Assembly: GCA_913062845.1 (NCBI GenBank)
Contig: CAJXVZ010000011.1
Coordinates: 1 to 64,000, forward strand
Length of the DNA stretch: 64,000 nucleotides
Reading direction: 5' to 3'
Source: an uncultured Psychroflexus sp.
GTDB lineage: Bacteria; Bacteroidota; Bacteroidia; Flavobacteriales; Flavobacteriaceae
A model generated the notes under the pieces. That model did not search any database and had not been told where the DNA came from. It was given only the letters and a program-made list of their open reading frames with translations. The translations under genes and the position numbers were made by a program. The first letter of the stretch is position 1. Each line of letters opens with the position of its first letter. Below, one piece after another: positions 45,398 through 53,669 of the stretch.

Positions 45398-45440
45398 CAA
45401 ATATAAATAATATTTTTACTTTATAAATAAAATTTATAAA
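45398..45440 (-). promoter_or_regulatory. candidate promoter and inverted repeat of the orphan antitoxin
   Basis: TATATTTG (minus strand, 45398-45405) lies 15 bp before the ATG, as in the intact pair. Upstream, TTTATAAAT and ATTTATAAA (45420-45440) form an exact 9-bp inverted repeat with a 3-nt spacer. The region is nearly pure A/T, so the repeat is weak evidence alone, but the arrangement mirrors that of the paralogous operon. Confidence 0.4.
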
Positions 45441-45443
45441 TAT

Positions 45444-46685
45444 TCAAGTGTAAAAAAAGACAGACCATAGATAAATGAAATTAAAAATTACAAGAAAACA
45501 TAGGCAAATGATGCTAAAAATCTTGAATGTTTTATTTAAACGAAAAGCGACAGGAACATTTGGTTTACGGAATAACTGAAAGTTGAACCATGCTAAAAAC
45601 GGAGCAGTCAGAAAGGATAAACCTGCGGCAAAATCTACCAATAGCTTAAACCGGCTCTGTCCAAATTGAATGATAACTAAAGCTACAATACTTAAAATAA
45701 TTAAACTCAGAGTGTAGATTTTAGTAGATCTTTGAGGCTGATTAGCCTTTTCTAAAATAAAGATCTCTGAAATCACCCTCGGAAAGGCATCTGCTACACT
45801 CAGCGTAGTGCTAAACATGGTTATGAAAGCGGCTAAACCAATAAAAGGTCTGGTCCACTGACCAAGTGTTTTAGCGTAAATATCAACCAACTGACCTGAG
45901 AAAGCAATACTACTGTTAGAAAAGGCTATACCCAGACCATGCATAACCATAACTCCTAAAGCAAAAAATAATACAGCAATCAAAGAGGCTCCAATATAAC
46001 CAATGTTAAAGTCTAAAGCAACGTCTTTTGATGATGTCTTTTCCCCTGTTTGTTTGCTTTTCTCCTTTGTCCAGATAGAATGCCAGATCGATGCATCTAT
46101 AGGAATAGGCATCCAACCCATAAAAGAAACAATAAAGGCAATGCTGGTTGCGGTTGTCAAGGACGGAACTTCTATTTTGGTATGATTCTGTTCCAGGTTA
46201 AAAGCTGCCATCATTACAGCCAAAAGCGTCAATAGCGTCAACAAACTGATTATAATTTTCATGCTCTTATCTAGGGTATTGTATTGCCCTACAAATAGAA
46301 CACCAAAACAAATTATAAGTATGAAAAGACACCACACACTTACGGAAATCTCTAAAGGAAAAAAGTAAGCTGCCAGACCACCGGTCACTAAGGTGACGGC
46401 AGCCAGTACAATAAACATACTGGCAAGCGTAATAAAAATATAGGTGTAGTACTGAAATTTCCCGAGGTTTTTATAACCTTCTATCAGATGTTTCCCGGTT
46501 GCTGCTGTGTATCGTGGTCCCATCATCATAAAAGGATATTTTGAAATACAGGCTACAACAAGCGCAAAAATGAGGACCCAACCGTATTCTGCACCGGCTC
46601 TGGTAGATTGAACCAAATGAGATACTCCAATAGCTGCTCCTGCCAGTAAAAATCCCGGTCCAATGTTTTTAGTTAAGCGAAACAT
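45444..46685 (-). CDS. Nramp-related membrane transporter lacking the DPGN motif
   Basis: The protein (413 aa from the ATG at 46685; another ATG at 46727 adds 14 residues) has about eleven membrane helices and an overall Nramp-family pattern. Helix 1 reads GPGFLLAGAAIGVSHLVQSTRAGAEYG, where classical Nramp proteins have DPGN, and helix 6 reads MGWMPIPIDASIWHS, where they have a Met-Pro-His metal site. The canonical manganese ligands are thus replaced. It is probably an inner-membrane cation or solute transporter with altered specificity. It is divergent from exbB. Confidence 0.82.
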   Translation of the reverse strand: MFRLTKNIGPGFLLAGAAIGVSHLVQSTRAGAEYGWVLIFALVVACISKYPFMMMGPRYTAATGKHLIEGYKNLGKFQYYTYIFITLASMFIVLAAVTLVTGGLAAYFFPLEISVSVWCLFILIICFGVLFVGQYNTLDKSMKIIISLLTLLTLLAVMMAAFNLEQNHTKIEVPSLTTATSIAFIVSFMGWMPIPIDASIWHSIWTKEKSKQTGEKTSSKDVALDFNIGYIGASLIAVLFFALGVMVMHGLGIAFSNSSIAFSGQLVDIYAKTLGQWTRPFIGLAAFITMFSTTLSVADAFPRVISEIFILEKANQPQRSTKIYTLSLIILSIVALVIIQFGQSRFKLLVDFAAGLSFLTAPFLAWFNFQLFRKPNVPVAFRLNKTFKIFSIICLCFLVIFNFIYLWSVFFYT

Positions 46686-46852
46686 GCTACCAATATAATT
46701 TATTTTGGTGTTATTTTGAAAATTCATTCCAAATGTTCCAGACAGCAAATGAATAATTTTATCACATTTTTATTACAGCAATGATAAAGTTCAATTCAAA
46801 AATGTAATTTAGTGCAAAATTTTTCGTTTTTGTTTTAAACCATAAATCAACT

Positions 46853-47551
46853 ATGCTATTAAGCCTTATACAAACCGGAGCTGACCAGGCAGAACAAGCT
46901 GCAGAAATCTCTGAAGAAAAATCCATTTCCCTGCTGGAACTCTTATTCAGTGGCGGACTTGGGGGTACAATCATCATTATCATTCTCGGGGTTTTGCTGT
47001 TTGCGGCCATCTACATTTATTTCGAAAGGATTTTTGCCATTAAAGCCGCTTCCAAAACAGATAAGAACTTTATGTCTCAGATCAAAGACTATGTCGTAAG
47101 TGGTAAAATTGAGTCTGCAAAAGTACGCTGCGCTCAGGAAAATTCACCGGTAGCCCGATTAACGGCTAAAGGTATTTCAAGAATTGGCAACCCTTTAGAA
47201 GACATCAATACAGCGATAGAAAATGCCGGAAGACTCGAAGTCTACAAGTTGGAAAAAAATGTGAGTATCCTCGCAACAATTGCAGGTGCGGCTCCTATGA
47301 TCGGCTTCTTGGGTACTGTGATTGGTATGGTTTTAGCCTTTCATGAACTGGCGACAAGTAGTGGGCAGGCCGAAATGGGATTACTTGCAGAAGGAATTTA
47401 CACCGCAATGACCACCACGGTTGCCGGACTTGTAGTGGGTATTATTGCCTACATCGGTTATAATCACCTTGTTGTCAAAACAGATAAAGTGGTTCACCAG
47501 ATGGAAGCAACTGCTGTAGATTTTCTGGACCTTTTAAACGAACCAACCTGA
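46853..47551 (+). CDS. exbB: MotA/TolQ/ExbB proton channel family protein
   Basis: The 232-residue protein has three membrane helices: one near residues 38-58 and two in the conserved C-terminal half (LATIAGAAPMIGFLGTVIGMVLAF, read across helix 2, and GIYTAMTTTVAGLVVGIIAYIGYN). These form the proton channel of the ExbB-ExbD motor that energises TonB. It is followed after one base by exbD. The N-terminus (LLSLIQTGADQAEQAAEISEE) is typical of Bacteroidota forms. Confidence 0.94.
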   Translation: MLLSLIQTGADQAEQAAEISEEKSISLLELLFSGGLGGTIIIIILGVLLFAAIYIYFERIFAIKAASKTDKNFMSQIKDYVVSGKIESAKVRCAQENSPVARLTAKGISRIGNPLEDINTAIENAGRLEVYKLEKNVSILATIAGAAPMIGFLGTVIGMVLAFHELATSSGQAEMGLLAEGIYTAMTTTVAGLVVGIIAYIGYNHLVVKTDKVVHQMEATAVDFLDLLNEPT

Positions 47552-47552
47552 T

Positions 47553-47945
47553 ATGAATTTAAGAGGAAGAAATAAAGTCAGTGCAACTTTCAGCATGTCT
47601 TCTATGACAGACATTGTATTCTTGTTGTTGATCTTTTTTATGTTGACATCACCGGTCATTACACCTGAGGCCTTAGATCTTATTTTACCAAAAGCCAAAG
47701 GTAAAACCACTAATAAACACAATTTGTCGGTTAGTATCAACAAAGATCTTGAGATCTATATCAACAAAGACCGGGTCAGTGAAAGCAATCTGGAACGAAA
47801 TTTGATTGATAGATTGAAAGATGCAGAAAATCCAACCATAATTTTGAGGGCTGAAGAAGGTGTACCGGTCGAAAAAGCGGTAAAAGTGATGGATATAGCG
47901 AACAGAAACCGCTTTAAGGTAGTATTGGCCGTGAAACCGAATTAG
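47553..47945 (+). CDS. exbD: ExbD/TolR family biopolymer transport protein
   Basis: The protein (130 aa) has one N-terminal membrane helix (MTDIVFLLLIFFMLTSPVI, residues about 18-36) with the conserved Asp of the channel (SSMTDIVF). A small periplasmic domain follows and ends KVVLAVKPN. It forms the peptidoglycan-side stator of the Ton motor. Just 1 bp separates it from exbB. Confidence 0.94.
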   Translation: MNLRGRNKVSATFSMSSMTDIVFLLLIFFMLTSPVITPEALDLILPKAKGKTTNKHNLSVSINKDLEIYINKDRVSESNLERNLIDRLKDAENPTIILRAEEGVPVEKAVKVMDIANRNRFKVVLAVKPN

Positions 47946-48038
47946 CCTTCGACTGCTCAGGCTGACAATAATAATGAGAAGAAAAATCACAATATAAATA
48001 TAAAACGAAAAGCCCCCCTTTGGGGGATTTAGGAGGCT
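47946..48038 (+). repeat. repeat-like intergenic segment that supplies a Shine-Dalgarno site
   Basis: The 93-bp gap between exbD and the tonB-like gene has two repeat-like phrases: CCTTCGACTGCTCAGGCTGAC directly after the exbD stop (as 47947-47966) and a C-run/G-run hairpin (CCCCC TTT GGGGG, 48014-48026) followed by GATTTAGGAGGC. Both resemble phrases scattered in flavobacterial genomes. The AGGAGG at 48031-48036 lies 2 nt before the ATG, an unusually strong ribosome binding site for this phylum. Confidence 0.55.
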
Positions 48039-48932
48039 ATGGCATTAATAGAAACCAAATACGAGAAAAAATCACTGGCCATTACCAGTATTCTGTATGC
48101 CCTTTTGATATTATTACTTCTCTTATTAGGTTTAAAATACTTTGACCCTCCAAAGGAAAAAGGAATTCTGGTCAATTTTGGAACTACAGAAATGGGGCAA
48201 GGCAACACCCAACCTACCACGCCGGTAAAAACATCACCAAAACAAAACATACCAGAGCCAACACCTCAGCCGCAAACCCAACCTACGAGCAGCGAAGTCA
48301 AAGAAGAAGTTGCTACACAGGATAATGAAGAAGCCCCTGTAATCAAAGAAGAAGAAGACAAGAAAGAGATTGAGCCGGAGAAAAAAGAGCCTGAAAAAGA
48401 AGAACCCAAAGAAGAGGTTCCGGAAAAACAAACCAAACCGGTTGAAGAAGAACCTAAAGAAATTCCCGAAAAAGAACCTGATCCACAACCGGACAAAGCT
48501 GTTACCGACGCCATGAACAATTTGTTAAATGGTCCAAAAAATGAAGGTGAATCTCAAAACAGTGAAGGTAATGACCAAACTGATGGAGACAAAGGTGATC
48601 CTGATGGCGATCCGGGTGCAAAATCTTATTACGGTACCGGAAAAGGACTTGATGGTGACGGTAATTACAGATTAGGTGGAAGAAAAGCCCTCACTAAAAC
48701 TAAATATACACAAGAGTGCAATGAATCCGGCACAGTAGTCGTAAGAATTGAAGTCGATAAAAATGGGAATGTTCTTAAAGCTACCCCAGGAGCTCAAGGC
48801 ACAACAAACTCTGCTTCATGTCTTTTAAATCCTGCTAAAAGAGCAGCCTTAGATACCAAATTCAATAAAGACAGTAATGCACCTTCACGTCAGGTAGGTT
48901 ATATTACTTACGAGTTTAGGTTATCAGATTAA
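48039..48932 (+). CDS. TonB-like energy transducer
   Basis: The 297-residue protein has a short cytoplasmic N-terminus, one membrane helix (SILYALLILLLLLLGLKYF, about residues 17-35), and a periplasm-spanning Pro/Glu/Lys-rich region (about 65-155). A C-terminal TonB-type domain (SGTVVVRIEVDKNGNVLKAT, about residue 227) follows, ending YITYEFRLSD. It links the ExbB/ExbD motor to TonB-dependent barrels. Third gene of the exbB-exbD unit, with a 93-bp gap. The C-terminal domain has two cysteines (QECNES; ASCLLNP). Confidence 0.9.
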   Translation: MALIETKYEKKSLAITSILYALLILLLLLLGLKYFDPPKEKGILVNFGTTEMGQGNTQPTTPVKTSPKQNIPEPTPQPQTQPTSSEVKEEVATQDNEEAPVIKEEEDKKEIEPEKKEPEKEEPKEEVPEKQTKPVEEEPKEIPEKEPDPQPDKAVTDAMNNLLNGPKNEGESQNSEGNDQTDGDKGDPDGDPGAKSYYGTGKGLDGDGNYRLGGRKALTKTKYTQECNESGTVVVRIEVDKNGNVLKATPGAQGTTNSASCLLNPAKRAALDTKFNKDSNAPSRQVGYITYEFRLSD

Positions 48933-49013
48933 AAGCTTTGAGATTACTCAGATAAAACAGGTCCAAAGCGTATAAGATGCTAAATAATTAAGGCGTGCTC
49001 TATTGATGATGTG

Positions 49014-49481
49014 TCAGGAATCAGCTTTTAACTTGTCTAAAATCTTATCCGTTGCCTGATCGAGCATGTCATAAACATGCTTAAAACCGCTTTCACCACC
49101 CATATAAGGGTCGGGTACATCCAGATTGTCACCCGGAAAGATTTCATTCAGGATAAGGCTGACTTTCTTTTGGTCTTCATCATTTCTGGCCAAAGCAAGC
49201 ACATCTGAATAGTTTGAGTTGTCCATGACATAGATCTTGTCAAAATGATCAAAATCTGAAGTTTTGAATTGTCTGCCGCGTTGGTCTGTGATGTCCAAAC
49301 CGTGTTCCTGAGCGACCTTTATGGAGCGTTTATCAGGTAACTGCCCAATATGCCAGTCTCCGGTGCCCGCCGACTCGACATACACTTTTTCTGAATCGAC
49401 CTTGGATTTTAACAAACCTTCAGCCAATGGCGATCGACAAATATTACCAAGGCAAACCATAAGTACTTTTGTCTTTTCCAT
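49014..49481 (-). CDS. low-molecular-weight protein-tyrosine phosphatase
   Basis: The protein (155 aa) has the P-loop VCLGNICRSPLAEG at residues 9-22 with catalytic Cys and Arg, and the general-acid Asp in VPDPYMGGESGF at about residue 120. It removes phosphate from tyrosines and is cytoplasmic. It begins 2 bp after the dnaA stop codon and is almost certainly cotranscribed with it. Targets are unknown. Confidence 0.94.
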   Translation of the reverse strand: MEKTKVLMVCLGNICRSPLAEGLLKSKVDSEKVYVESAGTGDWHIGQLPDKRSIKVAQEHGLDITDQRGRQFKTSDFDHFDKIYVMDNSNYSDVLALARNDEDQKKVSLILNEIFPGDNLDVPDPYMGGESGFKHVYDMLDQATDKILDKLKADS

Positions 49482-49483
49482 AG

Positions 49484-50911
49484 TTATTCAACTAAACGTT
49501 TGTCCAGATCCTCAACAAATTTTTTGAATTGCTTGTCTGTCGAAGTTAAGTTATTCACAGTTTTACAAGCGTGAAGTACGGTTGCATGATCCCGGTCTCC
49601 TATCTGCTTTCCGATACTGGCCAATGAGGCTTTTGTCATCTTTTTGGCAAAGTACATCGCAATTTGTCTGGCCTGTACAATGTGTCTTTTTCGGGTTTTG
49701 GACTGCAGGGTTTCTATATCCATCTGGAAATAGCTGCTAACTACTTTTTGAATTTCTTCAATTGAAATATCTTTCTTCGAATTGTGCACATAGTTTTCTA
49801 CGATACGCTTAGCCAGAGTTATGTCGACCTCCTCTTTGTTGAATGAAGAATGTGCAATAAGCGAAATGATCGCGCCTTCCAGTTCGCGGATATTTGTCTT
49901 AATATTTTTAGCGACATAGTTAATGATGTCTTCACTTATCTCTACACCATCTTCATAAAGCTTGTTGGTGATGATCTTTTTTCGTGTTTCAAAATCAGGT
50001 TTTAAAAGCTCTGCAGACAATCCCCATTTGAATCTGGACAGCAAACGCTTTTCAATTTCCTGCATGTCTACCGGCGCCTTATCGCTGGTAAGAACTACCT
50101 GTTTTCCATTTTGGTGTAAATGATTGAAGATATGGAAAAAAACTTCCTGAGTTCCCTTTTTACCGGATAATAATTGAATATCATCAACAATTAAAACATC
50201 AATGATCTGATAGAAATGAATGAAATCATTGCGTGTATTTTTCCTTACAGATTCTATATACTGTTGTGTAAACTTTTCTGCTGAAATATAGAGAACTGTC
50301 TTGTTGGGATAATTATCCTTAACTTCTACGCCTATGGCGTGTGCCAAGTGGGTTTTTCCCAGTCCGACACCACCAAAGATCAACAACGGGTTAAAAGAAG
50401 TTCCGCCTGGTTTTGCCGCAACGGCCTTAGCAGCTGATCGGGCCAGCCTGTTGGATTGTCCTTCCAGAAAATTATCAAAATTGTAATTCGCATTGAGCTG
50501 TGAATCTATTTTTAAATTTCTGATACCGGGAATGACAAACGGATTTTTTAACTCAGGACTTTTGGTATTTAGGGCCATACTCACGTTTTGGGAGTTGACT
50601 TTACTCCTTTGAGAGCTTGGGATCTTTTCTGTAAAAGCCGACTTATTATCTCTGGCATTTTCCATTTTGATCACATAAATGAGTCTGGCCTGATTACCTA
50701 AGCTTTTGGTTAAAGCTACTCTTAGCAGCTTTACATAGTGTTCTTCCAGCCACTCATAAAAAAATTTAGAAGGAACCTGAATACTTAGAGCGTTATCAGT
50801 AAGCTTTACAGCCTTTATAGGCTCAAACCAAGTTTTGTAAGCTTGTGGTGTGATGTTATCCTTTACAAAAGACAAACAATTCTCCCAAACTGATTCCGCA
50901 GTTTTATTCAT
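49484..50911 (-). CDS. dnaA: chromosomal replication initiator DnaA
   Basis: This 475-residue initiator has domain I (SVWENCLSFVKDNITPQAYKTWF, N-terminal), a linker, an AAA+ domain with Walker A GGVGLGKTHLAHA (about residue 182) and Walker B VLIVDDIQLL, and the C-terminal DNA-binding domain with the signature IGDRDHATVLHACKTV. It opens oriC and is ATP-regulated. I see no cluster of DnaA boxes in the 174-bp gap upstream; one TTATTCACA lies inside the gene (49551-49559). It is divergent from a thioesterase gene. Confidence 0.97.
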   Translation of the reverse strand: MNKTAESVWENCLSFVKDNITPQAYKTWFEPIKAVKLTDNALSIQVPSKFFYEWLEEHYVKLLRVALTKSLGNQARLIYVIKMENARDNKSAFTEKIPSSQRSKVNSQNVSMALNTKSPELKNPFVIPGIRNLKIDSQLNANYNFDNFLEGQSNRLARSAAKAVAAKPGGTSFNPLLIFGGVGLGKTHLAHAIGVEVKDNYPNKTVLYISAEKFTQQYIESVRKNTRNDFIHFYQIIDVLIVDDIQLLSGKKGTQEVFFHIFNHLHQNGKQVVLTSDKAPVDMQEIEKRLLSRFKWGLSAELLKPDFETRKKIITNKLYEDGVEISEDIINYVAKNIKTNIRELEGAIISLIAHSSFNKEEVDITLAKRIVENYVHNSKKDISIEEIQKVVSSYFQMDIETLQSKTRKRHIVQARQIAMYFAKKMTKASLASIGKQIGDRDHATVLHACKTVNNLTSTDKQFKKFVEDLDKRLVE

Positions 50912-50999
50912 TTTTTATTCTAAATTTACATTTTTTGGGGTAGAAAAAATACCTCGTTTTGACTTTACAAATATGTGAACAAATCAATTCATAAAAAAA

Positions 51000-51007
51000 T
51001 AAATTTG
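51000..51007 (+). promoter_or_regulatory. candidate -7 element for the thioesterase gene
   Basis: TAAATTTG matches TAnnTTTG about 79 bp before the ATG, in the dnaA-thioesterase divergent gap. The -33 part is not clear. Confidence 0.3.
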
Positions 51008-51085
51008 CTATTGATATTGTTCTTTTTTTTGTGTATACAAAACGATTTTAAAATTAAGAAATAAAACTAAATAAAAGATGAAATA

Positions 51086-51475
51086 ATGAAGTTTAATTAT
51101 AAAATTCGTTATGCCGAAACTGATCAAATGGGCGTTGTGCACCATGCGAATTACTTGCTATATCTGGAACAGGCTCGCATAGACTGGCTCGAAAAAAAAG
51201 GTGTAAATTATGCTGAATTAGAACAACAAGGTATTATGCTTCCGGTCTACAACATCAACATTGATTATAAAAGACCAATAAGGTTTGGAGATACCGTAAA
51301 AGTTGATGTACAAAGAGGAGAAATGCATGGTGTCAGAATACCTTTTGACTATAAGCTATACAACTCAAAGGATGAGTTAATTGTTGAAGCGCAGGTTACG
51401 CTCATATTCACATCGGCTGAGACCAGAAAACCAATTAAATGTCCGCCGGACTTGTTTAAAATTTTAAATACTTAA
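51086..51475 (+). CDS. acyl-CoA thioesterase (YbgC/4HBT family)
   Basis: The 129-residue hotdog-fold protein has the family signature YAETDQMGVVHHANYLLYLEQARIDWL (residues about 8-34, shown across its loop), with the catalytic Asp in ETDQMG. It hydrolyses acyl-CoA thioesters. Its stop overlaps by 4 bp the stop region of the convergent GYDIA kinase gene. No signal peptide. Confidence 0.93.
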   Translation: MKFNYKIRYAETDQMGVVHHANYLLYLEQARIDWLEKKGVNYAELEQQGIMLPVYNINIDYKRPIRFGDTVKVDVQRGEMHGVRIPFDYKLYNSKDELIVEAQVTLIFTSAETRKPIKCPPDLFKILNT

Positions 51476-52377
51476 TACACCAAATCCTTATAATTGAAAA
51501 TAACGCTATACCCGTTGTTTTGAAAATATTCAAGATCTTTTTGCTGACGAACTGTTACCAATACAAAATCACCGCCCCAGGCACCAAGACTTTTTACAAC
51601 TCCTGACTTGTATTCTGAAAATAAATGTGGCTGAATAGCTTCTCTTCCAATGATTTCAGAAATAATGCTTTCGTGTGCTCTTAGAAAATTCTCAAATGAT
51701 TTAAGCTCTTTTGTCTTTGTCAATTTTCTGGAAATCTTTGAGATTTCTTCAATTACCCTTTTATCTGGTCTTTTTTTTCGGTATTCAGCTATGCCTTCAC
51801 GACTGTTTTGCTTTTTATTGAGATATACAAAATATAGATGTGGTTTCAGGTTTTCGTCTAACTCTACAACGCGGGTATGAATTTTATCTTCATGTCTCGA
51901 ATAGATAAATGGAGACTTATTGCCTGCTGCTGCAATATCGTAGCCACTGCCTCCAAAGGTGTTTTTAAGCAGAAAATAAGGATCTATATCTGCCCACTGT
52001 GATAAATTGTTGATCAAGGTTGATGATGAACCTAATCCCCAGTCTTTTTCAAAATCCAATTTTGTCGTAAAAGAATATTTACTTTCAAATAGTTCAGGTC
52101 TTAACCTATAGATAACTTTCAATATTTCAAAAAGTCGCTTTTCAAAATCATTCTTATGCTTATTATTCAGGATATCCTCAAGAGTGAACAGGGATTCATG
52201 CCACAGTTTACCGTTTTTTAAATAACTCGTCCATTGAAAGCTGTTTCCAGTTGTTTTTTGAAGGCTTAGGGACTGTCCGGGTTTACATGGCAATGCCAGG
52301 GCCTCCGCGCCATCCAAAACCACATATTCTCCTGTGAGAAGTAGTTTACCTTGGCTGTAAAAGTCTTGAGTTGACAT
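51472..52377 (-). CDS. GYDIA family GHMP kinase, candidate phosphomevalonate kinase
   Basis: The 301-residue GHMP-fold protein starts FYSQGKLLLTGEYVVLDGAE, has DWGLGSSSTLINNLSQW as ATP-binding motif (about residue 114) and the naming motif GGSGYDIAAAGNKSPF at about residues 141-156, and ends with SLGAWGGDFVLVTV (third GHMP motif). It shares one base with the HMG-CoA reductase stop upstream (TGATG), which strongly suggests a mevalonate-pathway role. With mevalonate kinase and decarboxylase coded elsewhere in this window, the missing step is phosphomevalonate kinase. That assignment is inference. Confidence 0.85.
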   Translation of the reverse strand: MSTQDFYSQGKLLLTGEYVVLDGAEALALPCKPGQSLSLQKTTGNSFQWTSYLKNGKLWHESLFTLEDILNNKHKNDFEKRLFEILKVIYRLRPELFESKYSFTTKLDFEKDWGLGSSSTLINNLSQWADIDPYFLLKNTFGGSGYDIAAAGNKSPFIYSRHEDKIHTRVVELDENLKPHLYFVYLNKKQNSREGIAEYRKKRPDKRVIEEISKISRKLTKTKELKSFENFLRAHESIISEIIGREAIQPHLFSEYKSGVVKSLGAWGGDFVLVTVRQQKDLEYFQNNGYSVIFNYKDLVY

Positions 52378-53666
52378 CAGGATCTGACCGATTTTATAAA
52401 TTCTACCACATGATTATGGGTGGCTGTATGTGTTTTGAAATATTCTATAGCCTGTTCTTTTTCTTGATTTGTCGCATCAAACTGGTTTAAAATATTCAAT
52501 AAATGCATTTTCATATGTCCTTTTTGAATACCCGTTGTCACCAAAGAATGTACAGCTCCAAAATTCTGTGCCAGACCAGCAACAGCAATTATTCTCATGA
52601 GTGTTTCTGCTGATGGATTGTCCAGCATTTTTAATGCAATTTTTACTAATGGATGAAGCGCTGTTAAACCACCAACTGTTCCGACAGCAATGGGCACTTT
52701 GATCCAAAACCTGAAAATCTCATCCTTGACTTCTACGTGCGTTAAGCTCTTGTAATGGCCTTCCTTTGCTGCATAAGCATGTACGCCTGCTTCGACTGCT
52801 CTGAAATCATTTCCTGTGGCCAGGACCACAGCATCTATTCCATTCATGATGCCTTTGTTGTGAGTCACAGCACGGAAGGGTTCTACGTTGGCTATTTCTA
52901 CGGCATATTTAAATCTCTTGGCAAAATTTAAGGCATCTTTTTCATTGTCGGCTAGATTCCGAACAGGACAAGAAACCTCAGCTCTTACCAGACAATCAGG
53001 AACATAGTTTGACAAAATACACATGATGACTTCAATATTGAATTCTGTAGGCATGACCTTTTCCAAGGTTTTACCAAACTGCTCCAGGCAGGAATTAATA
53101 AAGTTTGCACCCATGGCGTCTGCTGTATCAAAGGTACAGTGCAGTTGGTAATAGTTATCGAGCTGCTGAGTCTTGTCAACCAGTTCAATATTTTTTATTC
53201 CACCACCACGTTTTTCCATATTTGTAGTGATAGACTTTGCATCATCAAAAAATTGCTGAAGATTTTGCTCAAAGTGGTATTTTAAGTCGTCATATTCTCC
53301 TTTGAAAGTAAAGTGCACCTGCCCTACTTTGGTCATACTGACAACTTCGGTTTTAAAACCGCCTTTGTCATCCCAAAATTTGGCAGCTTTACTCGCTGCT
53401 GCAATAACTGAACTTTCTTCAATGACCATAGGAATACAGTAAACCTTGCCATCTATAGTAAAGTTGGGCGCCACACCAAAGGGCAGATAATAATTTGAAA
53501 TCGTGTTTTCCGCAAACTCGTCGTGAAGTTTCTGAAGTTTTTCATCTGAATTCCAATACTGTTCAATAATATCCTTTGCGTAAGGTGTATCTTTTAAATA
53601 CTGCTCACAAACCCAGTTTATTTTTTCATCTTTAGAGAGCTTTGAAAACCCTGAGATTTTGGTCAT
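52377..53666 (-). CDS. mvaA: hydroxymethylglutaryl-CoA reductase, class II type
   Basis: The protein (429 aa) matches bacterial class II HMG-CoA reductases: the catalytic Glu region IPMVIEESSVIAAASKAAKFW (about residue 78, given in two parts), the Lys/Asn loop THNKGIMNGIDAVVLATGND and the late His in GIQKGHMKMHL. It reduces HMG-CoA to mevalonate in the cytoplasm. It lacks the membrane part of eukaryotic forms. It is fourth in a tight five-gene operon, 3 bp after the DUF4296 gene, and its stop overlaps the GYDIA kinase start. Confidence 0.94.
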   Translation of the reverse strand: MTKISGFSKLSKDEKINWVCEQYLKDTPYAKDIIEQYWNSDEKLQKLHDEFAENTISNYYLPFGVAPNFTIDGKVYCIPMVIEESSVIAAASKAAKFWDDKGGFKTEVVSMTKVGQVHFTFKGEYDDLKYHFEQNLQQFFDDAKSITTNMEKRGGGIKNIELVDKTQQLDNYYQLHCTFDTADAMGANFINSCLEQFGKTLEKVMPTEFNIEVIMCILSNYVPDCLVRAEVSCPVRNLADNEKDALNFAKRFKYAVEIANVEPFRAVTHNKGIMNGIDAVVLATGNDFRAVEAGVHAYAAKEGHYKSLTHVEVKDEIFRFWIKVPIAVGTVGGLTALHPLVKIALKMLDNPSAETLMRIIAVAGLAQNFGAVHSLVTTGIQKGHMKMHLLNILNQFDATNQEKEQAIEYFKTHTATHNHVVEFIKSVRS

Positions 53667-53669
53667 GTT

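Noticed and set aside
48234-48520. Phe-rich and Ser-rich frames opposite the tonB-like gene
   Set aside because: They are antisense readings of the Pro/Glu/Lys-rich spacer and have no independent support.
50912-51085. oriC next to dnaA
   Set aside because: Only weak near-matches to the DnaA box (for example TTGTTCACA on the minus strand) and no cluster, so I could not support an origin.
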